Positions 11,177 through 21,200 of a stretch of 29,915 nt of DNA are shown here, piece after piece (positions within the stretch are counted from its first letter, which is position 1; every line of letters starts with the position of its first letter). Source of the stretch: Brevipalpus yothersi (Eukaryota > Arthropoda > Arachnida > Trombidiformes > Tenuipalpidae); the NCBI GenBank assembly GCA_003956705.1, contig QZCP01000602.1:3010-32924 (forward strand), in the 5' to 3' direction. Both the position numbers and the translations under genes were made by a program. Below the pieces are notes generated by a model. It worked only from the letters and a program-made list of their open reading frames with translations. It had not been told where the DNA came from and did no database searches.

Positions 11177-12337
11177 CTATCCTGGTGGTGTATCTGGTCC
11201 TGGTTGTTCTGGTTGTGCCTCAGGAGATTCTGGTGGACTCTGGTCAACTGGTGATGCTGTTTCGTCAATCGGTGGTGGAGCTTGAGCATCCGGTGGTGTG
11301 AGAATGTTGGCACCATCTGGAAATGCTTTCATGGCATCCTGAATCCAGACATTATTTTTGATTGATACAAGCTGGATTCTCCTGTTTGGATCACTCACAA
11401 TCACATTGGCCAACAGCCGGTCCAACAGTGTGGAACCAAATCGTGTGACTCGATCCGAATTGAACAGTTTGTAGGTGAAACTTTTCAAATTTTGATTCTT
11501 TTTTCTCATCACTTTCGGATTATACACAGGATCCCCGGTGGTCAACCAGTACACAATGGCACCCCAACTCCATATATCACCCAATTTTGGGTCAACAGTT
11601 TCCGCTTCAATTATTTCGGGTGCCAAAAAGGGATTATCTTCACGCTTAGATGATGATTTACGAAATGTGCCCGATTCAACATCATAACAGAATCGACTGA
11701 AACCGAAACCGGACACCTTGATGGTATCTTCATCTCTGATAAAAATATTGTCCGGTGTCAAATTTCGATGGGCAATACAGTAGTAATGAAGAAATTCGAT
11801 TGCATTGATCAACTGTAGAGCCCATCTTTGTATACGATCTTTGGGAAAATTAGTCAACTTATTTGACACCTGATAGTGTGCCAATGAGCCGAGCTCACAA
11901 TATTCCGAGTATATGAATATGTGATTGCGAACTTGAGCTATGCCAAGTGTGTTCAACATGAAATTGTTTTTGTGTTCATTCAAGAATACTAGTATATTAA
12001 GTTGACGTGGTAAAAATTTTTCACGATATTCTTGGCGTGATTTATCCATATCGATCACTTTTGCCGCCACCACTTCTCCACCAGGATTTTGTGTCTTATA
12101 CGTTTTGGTGAATGCTCCACGTCCGATGAGATTCACTTTATCATAATCAATGGAACCGTATACGGCGAACATTTCCAAATACGTATTAAATAATCTCACT
12201 TTTTCCTCTTGAATTAGGGCTTCCAAATTTGCTTGCATTCTTTCCTTCAATTTGAGTACCTCTTCGAGGCGTCTCTTATCTTCAGCTAATTTGAGCCTTT
12301 TCTGAAATTTTCTCATACCTTTCGTTACAATAGGCAT
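11177..12337 (-). CDS. Intronless pseudokinase, TSSK/CAMK-like
   Basis: A single open frame of 386 residues. Residues 8-50 are highly charged and probably helical (coiled-coil-like). The kinase fold follows: a glycine loop GRGAF near residue 71, the ATP lysine in VAAK near 92, then APE near 238, DIWSWG near 253 and a C-lobe Arg near 319. The C-terminal 45 residues are Pro/Glu/Gln-rich. Two essential residues are missing: the HRD aspartate is Asn (AHRNLTPDN) and the DFG aspartate is Gly (SGFGFS). Phosphotransfer is therefore unlikely. The general layout resembles testis-specific Ser/Thr kinases, but that assignment is from motif feel only. Lack of introns among intron-rich neighbours suggests origin by retroposition. 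The frame is intact, so it is a coding gene for a dead kinase, not a broken gene. Its 3' end faces ImpL2, with 479 bases between the stops. Confidence 0.9.
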   Translation of the reverse strand: MPIVTKGMRKFQKRLKLAEDKRRLEEVLKLKERMQANLEALIQEEKVRLFNTYLEMFAVYGSIDYDKVNLIGRGAFTKTYKTQNPGGEVVAAKVIDMDKSRQEYREKFLPRQLNILVFLNEHKNNFMLNTLGIAQVRNHIFIYSEYCELGSLAHYQVSNKLTNFPKDRIQRWALQLINAIEFLHYYCIAHRNLTPDNIFIRDEDTIKVSGFGFSRFCYDVESGTFRKSSSKREDNPFLAPEIIEAETVDPKLGDIWSWGAIVYWLTTGDPVYNPKVMRKKNQNLKSFTYKLFNSDRVTRFGSTLLDRLLANVIVSDPNRRIQLVSIKNNVWIQDAMKAFPDGANILTPPDAQAPPPIDETASPVDQSPPESPEAQPEQPGPDTPPG

Positions 12338-13257
12338 CTTGAATGGATAGTTTTACAACCTCAATCGAGTGGACAACAGGTTAGGGGAATGCTTGAGAGA
12401 ATACAACAAAATACAATCACCACTTTAACTAATCAAAAGGCAATTAATGATGATGATAATTTTGAATATTCATATCATCATATTATGTAAGGTAAAAATT
12501 TTGCCGAAAAAAAAGAAAATTCTATTCAAGCTCATCAGTAGATATCCAGGCAAATAGAAAAGAATATCATCTCAATCTCATCAAAATCCTTGAACTTATT
12601 ATTGTGGTGAGGTGATAGTATTCCTATTGTTGCCTGATTGGATTCACGCAAACACTTAATGAATAATCTGCAGATTGAGTAGAAAAAGAAGCGGGAATAA
12701 AAGGAAGTAAAAAAGTAAGTATAAAATGTAATTCGAAGTGAGAGAGGGAGAGAAAGAAAGAGATTAGGTTATCCATGAGGACATCAATGAAGTTGAAAAA
12801 AAATTTTCCATGGGAATGATAGCCTTTTCCTGTTATTTTGCTTCTCTATTGCTTTTTATTGGCTCCCATTTGATACACGAATTAATAGTACAGTGAAGAG
12901 GCAGAAAAGGTCGATGGAGGTTGAAAGAGAGGAAGAGAAAGAGAAGCTGTAACTGGTTGAACATTTGGAACTCATTATCATGATGGTTCAGAGTATTAGC
13001 GGTGAAAATAGGATCTAGTGAGAAAAAGAGTGAGTGTGAGAGGTAGAGACAGAACTAAGAGTCACCAGAATCAGAATCAGAATCAAAGAGCGCGACCATG
13101 TCATGTTTCATTGGAACATCCATGAACTCTTCCTTTCCACTCAATATAAGAGAGGGAAAGCGAAAAGTTCATGAAGGCGAGATGGATAATATTCTTAATG
13201 GACCAATTCTCAATTGATTGAGAACAAAAACTTGACTATAACATCTGACTTTTTTGA

Positions 13258-13260
<3 letters not shown>
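12338..13260. other. Intergenic region between pseudokinase and calcium sensor
   Basis: This is divergent intergenic DNA: the pseudokinase starts to the left and the calcium sensor to the right. Short purine runs (about 12740-12762 and 12925-12944) are present, but no long tract and no recognisable gene. Confidence 0.5.

Positions 13261-13292
<32 letters not shown>
13261..13292. repeat. (CT)n microsatellite
   Basis: About 16 CT units. The complementary (GA)n tract lies some 300 bases further right, so the two form an inverted pair. Confidence 0.95.
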
Positions 13293-13295
<3 letters not shown>

Positions 13296-13587
13296 ATTCG
13301 ATGCTTGCCTGGTATCCTAATATTCTCTGACACATTTCTTTTCTGCACGAAAAGTTTCTAGAATCATACTTTCTCTCTCTCTTTCCATACCTTTCGAAGG
13401 CAAGGTACACTTGATAGAGCTTAGCTCTATTGCTATTGCTCCACACACTTGCTCAGCGTACTTGATAGAACATTATCATTTTCACAATACTATCGATTGT
13501 AATGATGATCAGCCAGCCATGCAATTGTCGGATGAAAGTGTTCAATGGATAGAGGTTAAAAACTCACTAGAATATAGAAATAACGGT

Positions 13588-13589
<2 letters not shown>

Positions 13590-13641
<52 letters not shown>
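13590..13641. repeat. (GA)n microsatellite upstream of calcium sensor
   Basis: About 26 GA units ending 457 bases before the start codon of the neuronal calcium sensor. It is complementary to the (CT)n tract at 13261-13292. Confidence 0.95.
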
Positions 13642-13643
<2 letters not shown>

Positions 13644-14098
13644 AGTGGATAGGAGAGCAATTATATATATCTTATACTTCAACCCAATATATTATATTGC
13701 TAACTTTCATGCAGGTCACACAATTCGATTTCTATTTGTCCGTGTCCATCATTCAGTTCATGAAGGAGTACTCTTTACAAGTCTTTGCCTAGTTTCCATC
13801 CAATGAATGTTTTCGAAATGTTTAGATCAACTGTATTTATGGCGTTTTACTCTTTGAATGATATTTTTTATATTTTTGGACAAAAAGAGAGCCTATGTGC
13901 TGGCAAGAATTGTGTGAATTAATCAAAGTTCATGTGAATCTGAAATGAGATTGATCATGAATAAATTTGGATCAAGTTGTGTGACTATTTTCGAGCAAAA
14001 AATCAGCTTAATCATGTTTCTCACTTAAACACTTTCCTCTTCTTAACTATTCATCGAGTTTATTGATCGATTGATTTAAAGTGTCTTGATCAATCAAA
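13642..14098. other. Leader/promoter region of the calcium sensor gene
   Basis: AT-rich, non-coding, directly before the calcium sensor ATG. TA-rich words occur near 13662-13690 and 13860-13875, but no promoter element stands out. Confidence 0.4.
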
Positions 14099-14758
14099 AT
14101 GGGCTGTACATCATCAAAAACTAGCGTTATGGATCTTAGTGATGAAGATATCAAATTTTTAACCAAAAGTACTCGATACTCTGATCAAGAAATTCGTGAT
14201 TGGTATAAAGGATTCCAGCAAGATTGTCCGGATGGAAAATTGACGAAAAGAAAATTCATGGAAATATATTCCGTATTTTTTGACGGTGGATCACCTTCAG
14301 AATTTTGTGAACACGTGTATCGAACTTTTGATTCAGATAATGATGGTTATATTGATTTTAAAGAGTTCCTCCTGGCAGTTGGTGTCACAACAGGTACAGA
14401 TCCGAGAGAAAAGCTCAAATGGGCTTTCAAAATGTATGATATCAATAAGGATGGCGAAATTGATGTGAATGAAATGAGTAAAATAATCAAGGTAAGAGGA
14501 ATTTGATTAGAAAAATTTTGCAAATTTCTTTGAAAAAAATAAAGGAAATCATGATCTAATTTTAAAAAATTATTTCAGTCATTATATCAGATTTTAGGCT
14601 CAAATAATACTTCATCTCATGAGCAAGCCAAAAAAGTTCAATTCATATTCGATAAAATGGACTATGATCGTGATGGCAAAGTATCTTTGGATGAATTTAT
14701 CGAGGTTTGCACCCATGATGCTCAATTGGCCAAATTATTGTGTGTTGGTTCCACTTGA
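14099..14758 (+). CDS. Neuronal calcium sensor (NCS family), two exons
   Basis: Exons 14099-14491 and 14579-14758, with an 87-base GT-AG intron, give 190 residues, the usual length of NCS-1/hippocalcin/neurocalcin proteins. The N-terminus MGCTSSK is a myristoylation signal, and Cys3 could also be palmitoylated, so membrane attachment is expected. EF1 is degenerate with the family's Cys-Pro motif (DCPDGKL), so it should not bind calcium. EF2 (D78-E89, DSDNDGYIDFKE), EF3 (D114-E125, DINKDGEIDVNE) and EF4 (D159-E170, DYDRDGKVSLDE) have complete loops with acidic residues at positions 1, 3 and 12. WYKGF, typical of the family, is at residues 35-39. The start sits in good context (AAAATGG). The linker between EF3 and EF4 is short (SSHEQAKK) and lacks the usual TPEKR. 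These proteins pass calcium signals to partners in neurons and photoreceptors; the exact subfamily is not settled. Confidence 0.95.
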
Positions 14759-15196
14759 AAACTTTAATTGGCATATGCAAATTGGACAATCCGCTAAATA
14801 ATATCAATCAATCAACAGTTTTCGATCCAATAATATGTTTCATCTGTATGTCCTGTCATTGAATCTGGTAAAAACTGTTACTTTCTGTTCAATTTTTCCA
14901 TCATATGTAATGTTCCGATCATGTCACCAGAAAAGAAGAAAACCCAATCATCATCAATGATCTATGTAATATTTTTTCTTTTCTGCTCTGGCAGTTTGAT
15001 TACACATTCAAATCTGTACAAAAAGAAACGTATACACAGAACACATTAATTCATGTAATTGTCATCTATACTCATCTTGTGATTACAAAATTAGTCGAAA
15101 ATGAGATTGTTTTAATTGATCAGAAGTAGAATCAATTGTGTGTGTGCGGTTAAATTAGATTAAAAGAACAAAAAGAAAACAGAAAAAAAACAAACA

Positions 15197-15202
15197 AATA
15201 AA
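15197..15202 (+). terminator. Polyadenylation signal of the calcium sensor gene
   Basis: AATAAA 439 bases after the stop codon, in A-rich sequence. Plausible by position. Confidence 0.4.
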
Positions 15203-15723
15203 GTTAATTGAACATAAAATTGATCATCACTCTTCATCTTTTCAATACTATTTTTACCAATTGAAATACACTTTCAATCGAATTCAAGTTCTAAGCATCA
15301 CCAGTAGCTGTGGTCCCAAGTTCCAAAGTTCAGATAAAAGTTCTAACAGTATATTCGATGTATAGAGGGCAACATCGGCATAAGGCTGCTACCATCTAGT
15401 GGAAAAGTTCGATTTCAGGGAATACTTTCGAATTCTGGAATCGAGGAAAATCTAGCCATTCAGTGTGAATACTTCGCTGAGTTCACGTGGATATACATCT
15501 ATGTGTATATACTGATATGTGGGATATTGTATCAAGGTAAAAGGAAAGAGAGAAAGTGAGAAAAATGCGTATAAATTCTAGTTTTATTTGGGTGATTATA
15601 TGGTGATCATGTTGGATATACTTTTTGTTCTAAATTAAATTATGAGTGCAATGAAATTGATTGTTTGTTGCATAATATTATTATTTGACGTTCAATTTGA
15701 ATGCTAATGCATCACATTAGGCA
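15203..15723. other. Region upstream of the Gln-rich gene
   Basis: No coding signal. A TATA-like word (TATAAATT, 15570-15577) lies about 150 bases before the ATG at 15724, just after a purine-rich run (15545-15563). An in-frame TAG stands directly before the start codon (15718-15720). The bases before 15721 end in AG, so 15724 could instead lie inside an exon that begins at 15721 and continues an unseen upstream exon. Confidence 0.4.
15570..15577 (+). promoter_or_regulatory. TATA-like box before the Gln-rich gene
   Basis: TATAAATT 147 bases before the proposed start codon. Weak, position-based evidence. Confidence 0.22.
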
Positions 15724-18180
15724 ATGTTCGGTCTTCTGAATCGTATAATCGGCAATGAAGAGCCCACAGGTCCTGGTACCTTTGGATCCAACACCAGTGG
15801 AAGTGGTGGTGGTGGTGGTGGTGGTATCGGAGGTATCGGTGGTATCGGTGGTGGAGTGGGTGGCTTCATGTCCAACCGAGGAGGAGGAGGCCCTGGTAGC
15901 GGATTCTCACTGGGAGGCTCCGGTATCGGTGGAACTGGACTCGGCAATTTGGGAATAGGATTTCCCACCGGTCCACGATCTTCCGGCTCCTCTGGTTTGC
16001 CTAGTTTGAATATTCTCAGTCCTCGGACTCCCAATCGAAGTGGGCCAAGTAGTGATGGGCCCCGTATGCCTCTGGCACCCAGTCCTGCGGTACCTGAGGT
16101 CGATATGAGTGGCCTGACCGAGGAGGAGAAAGCCTTGATTCAGTCTGTGATGATGAGAGCCCAAGAGGCTGAAGGTGAGGATTTGTGTGTGTTTATGTGT
16201 GTATTATGTTGTACATGTATTTGTGGATACAAGTGTTCATCTGAAAGAGAATATATGTTCATATTTCATCTGCAATCATTGTATCATTTGTTAAGGTTCT
16301 CAACCGGTGGATCCCCTTAGACCACCTCCACAGCAGCAACCCAAGTTATCGCCAACTAATCTGACGCAAATACATCAACAAAATTCATTGGATAAAAAAT
16401 TTACCAATTTTTCACCACAATCTCAATCGATGCAGGTATGTTTTGGAATCTATTTACTAAATGATCATCTTAAATCAGTTAGATTGTTGTTGAGAAATTG
16501 AGCAGAGCTTTTCGATACGTTCAATGAGTCTGATCAGGAAAATATTTTGATTTCCAAGAAATGCATTTTCTTGATGTACTCAGATCACAGTAAAGGCAGA
16601 AATTAATTCAAAAAAGTTTAAAATCAACTGGACGATTGAACAATTGCATAACTTTCTCTTTCAAAATCTCGAGATTTCCAACGTTGTTCAATAATCTTTA
16701 TCAAAAAATACGCTCAGTTACTCATGTACTTATTTAAAAAGTTTAAATACGTTTGCAGGCTGATTTTGGTATATCTACTATAAATGATATATTCTCGAAT
16801 TTATCTTTCTCAGAAGCAACCTCAAAGCAATGAGATCCACCGTCAGCATGATAGTGAATTCAAATATTCTCAACCTCAAGCTAAACAACCGGCACTAGGA
16901 TCACTTACTAGTCAATCTCGAACTCTGGTGCAACCAAATGTTGATCAGAATAGTTCCACTATCCAGCAGCAACAACAGCGATTAATTCCACAGCAAAGCA
17001 ATCTTCATGATCCCATTAGGGACATGAAGCAACATCAAACTACCAGTGATGTGTATTCATCGCAACAGCAGCAGCAACAACAACAACAAATGCACAATCA
17101 GCAGCAACAGCAGCAACTTCAATCGATGGATCAAAATTATTCACCATATCCACCAAAAGAGGTAAGAAATAAGAGGTTGAGAGATATCTTTGGAATGACG
17201 ATCGATGATTGTTAAATAAATCACTTGGTGAGGTATCATTTTGCAGGTTAAAGAAAATATTGAAAGTCATGAATGAAAATTGCGTGATATCATTACCACT
17301 ACTACTCATACTATTTCATCATCATTCCCTAGGATATCCTTTTCTGGAATGGGTTTGAATTATATGTATGTGTGTGTGTGTGTGTGAAAAAGAAGAATCT
17401 ATCTCAATTGTAAGCGGACCAAAAGTGTAATAGTTGCAATACTCAGTAGACTGAGTAAGGAAAGATAAATTGAGTTATAACGTGGTTCAATTTTCTAGTG
17501 GCATGCCATGAATGTGTCTGTATGTGTGTGTGTGTGATGCCCATCGATTTTGAATCTAGTTGATCATCATCTGATCTATTCTTCATCTTATTTCCTTTCT
17601 TTTCTCACATAATCTCGTAAATCAGTTGAATCAGTCTCATCAACCACAAGTATCAAGTTCAAGTCATCTCAATGATCACCAGCAAGTATCTTTTATGCAC
17701 CATAATCAAGCCCAACAGCAGCAGCAGTCACAGTCACAGCAGGCTGATTATTCCCAGCATCAAGGGAATTTAATAGGTAAGGAATAAGTATCGTCTGGAT
17801 GATACAGAGTGCAAATTTGTTTTCTCACACAATTTGGTCCACTTTGGATGATGATATATACACTATTCACTAATACACACGCACACGCTCATCTTTTGGG
17901 TGAACTTTTTTTTCTCTTCATTCTGTACAGAGAGGACAAATACTTCCACACTGCCTAGTGCTTCTCGATCCTTTGAGACAAAAGGTATCATAAATTCCTC
18001 CCAAATGGATGAGAACAAAAATCAGTATCCACACCAGAGGCAACTTGTACAGCCTAATCCAGAGCCATCAACATCTTCTCATAGTCAGCACATCATTCAT
18101 CATCAACTGCCACAAATTCATGTGAGTCGATAAAAGTTCATTTGAAACTTAAGATTGATAGAGGATTTTTTTCAAAGGAA

Positions 18181-18244
<64 letters not shown>

Positions 18245-21200
18245 AAGAGAATGTGTAAAAGATAGCCCCGGAAAGAGAAGATTTCCAAGAAGCTTTCAAG
18301 TGTATGTGCTAGAAATGATAGTCGAGAATACTTCGTATGAAAGGTGCAGTATATCCAGTGTGAAAGTAGGTGAAAGTTTGAAGGGAAGAGAGAGAGAGAG
18401 AGATTTGAAGCAAGAGTAGACTGGAATACATACACACAAAATCGATTTCTTCTAAAGATCCGGATATATACATTCTCTTATACACAATATGGTTAACTCT
18501 TCATAGCTATATTCTATTGCTCACTTCTCCAGGCTATGATTTTCTTTTGATATGAGAATCTTCTGTAGGGAAAGAAGAGTAAGAAAGAGAAAAAATGTGC
18601 TTAAAGATGCTGCAATGAGATCATCTAGAGAATTTATTTACACAGGGAAATGCTTCTTGATAGAATCATCATAAGTAACTCAAATATCTGTATTCCTTAC
18701 TCCAATTTTGGAAAGGAACATAAGAGAAAAAAAGTATGCAAGCGAAAGGACTTGTGTCAACCATTCTGATTGTATTTGATGCCTAATTAATTATCGTGTT
18801 CATGTAATGGTTGATAAAGAGACTGTTTTCTCCATCCAATTGAATAATCAACTGTCTTCGAATTGTAGAGTTTTTTCATTTGATAAAGAGGAGTGCGTGC
18901 TTCTGGTGACAAATATTCACGATTTTTTTCATGTTATTCCTTAACTGAACATAAGAACAGCCAGCATTATCATGTGTACATGCCATATTTTTCCATTTTC
19001 GAATGCTATTTGCATGTGATGCGTTTGTGAAGCGAGAGAATATAATTTCTTTTCTCAACTCAATCTGATAAACAAATTCATATGTTTTGCATAGAATTTT
19101 CTTCTCCAATCTTATCCTCTCAACATCTCTCTTTCTATTCAATATACTGAATCCAATATTCTAGCCTACATCACAACAGCAATATGAACATAATCTACAA
19201 CAGCAATCTCAACAACAACAACAGCAACAGCAGCAACAACAACAACAGCCCTTCTCATCATCTGCCCAAAAACATCAACAGCCCACAAGCCATCCTAATC
19301 AGCCTCAGGAAAACAGTATACAAAGTGTCCATCAGATATCAAATATTCCCGTTTCGATGGCGGATTTTCGAATGAGGCCAGAATCCAACAGTGATTCTGT
19401 TCATCAGCATCAATTCCAACAGCAACAGCAACAGCCTTTTAACGATCCTGGTCAACAGGGAGGTGAGAATTGGTGAACTTTTCACTCCAACATTCGAACT
19501 ACAATTTATTTGAGATTTTTTTTCTTCCTTTTTCGATTCAAAATTTCATTCTAACATCTTTAGAAAGTTAATTCAAATGTTACTCTGAATAAGTGTGTGC
19601 GTGTGTCAATTGAACGAAAGAACACGATGTGTGAAAAGAATAGTCCAACTTTTTTACTTCATTCAAATTTTTTGAATAGAATTTTTCAAGTTGAAGAAAA
19701 TTTTTCTCCATCCAAATCTCTAGGAAATAAAAATTGGAATTAAAAAGATGTAAGAAAGAAAAAGAAGGAGAAAAATGATGTAAACATCATGCTAACTCAT
19801 CGATTTGAGTTGAATTCCGGAGTGATAATGTGTGTGAATGTTGAAATGAAAGTCAAAAGAATAGAAGGTACATTCCAAAATTGAATGCTACAGTTCAGAT
19901 CGAAGCAATTCAAAATCGAAACATAGTAATTGGATGAAACAACATTTTGTATGAATTTTCTTGAGATAGTATACTCAATTCAAGTTCAATCAGGCCAGAG
20001 AAAGATGGATGCCTCAGCTCTTGGCCTTGATTATTCTAACTGTTCCTCTCAGTTTTCTATCTATCATTCGAAATAGTCGAATTTCATTTCTTACCCAGCC
20101 AAATCAAATCAATCCAATTTATTTTCTCTTTCTCTCAACACTTGTCCAATGATTCGTAGCATTTCAACAGCAGCAGCCTTCCATTGCCAATGATTATCAA
20201 GCTCGACATCAGCAGAATCAAGGATTTACCTCGGAAAGAAGAGAACTAATTCAAAGAGGTGAGTTGAATTTGATGGCATAGAAGAGAACCCTTCATCACC
20301 CGCTTCTTCAATCAAATATACACCACTCTCAGGGTGTCCATGGTGCTATGAGAATCCACTTTAACCAATATATATATATATATATTTCTTTTTCTCCAAA
20401 ATACTAAACCCATTCTCAAACGTTTTCTTATCATTTCCTCTCAGATTTTCCACCTTCAACACCTTATTCCCAAGCTCAATCACAACAACAGCAAGCCTCT
20501 TCTTCAGTCAAACCTCAACAATCCAGACAGCAGCCTCAAATTTTATCTCAGCAATACAATTCACAGCAACAGCAATCGATTGAAAGGCAAGTTACAGTTA
20601 TATAACATCTTGAAGGTTTTGTCTGAAGTGAAGAGAGAGAGAGAGAGAGAGAGAGATCGAACAATTTTTCTCATCAAGACAATCAATCTTGATATCAAAG
20701 TGATATTATTGTCTCCCATTGTTCTCTCGAAAATAACAGTAATAAATCGACTGGTATGGTGAATGAGATGTTTCAAAACGATATGTCAGCCACTAATTCA
20801 TATTCTAACATGAACCAACAACAACAATATGGCACACGGTTAGGATATTCTGAACAGAATTCAACTGAATTCCAGCAACATGCTCAACAACAATCTCACC
20901 AGTCATCTAAACCCAATTATTCAAATCAATTCACCAATAATCAAGGACCAATATCATCATCAAATTTAAATTCTAATATGACACTCACTGGTGGCCTAAT
21001 AGGACAACAGCAACAAATGCAAGATTCTCAAATGTCCAATTTTGACCCAGAAACTGGTCAACCATATAACACTAGCTTTGGGCAACGTTCTGGACTCATT
21101 GGAACCAGTGCACCAAGGTGAGTGTTTTTTTGAATTCTTAGCATTTTTCCAGAATTCTCCGCCAAAATAAACGAAGGAGGAAGATATTCTCAGAACCTTC

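Noticed and set aside
15717..16034. Minus-strand Pro-rich frame opposite exon 1
   Set aside because: It is the complement of the Gly-rich GGT repeat of the real exon.
17040..17309. Minus-strand frame with Val/Ala runs
   Set aside because: A shadow of the CAG/CAA poly-Gln tract on the opposite strand.
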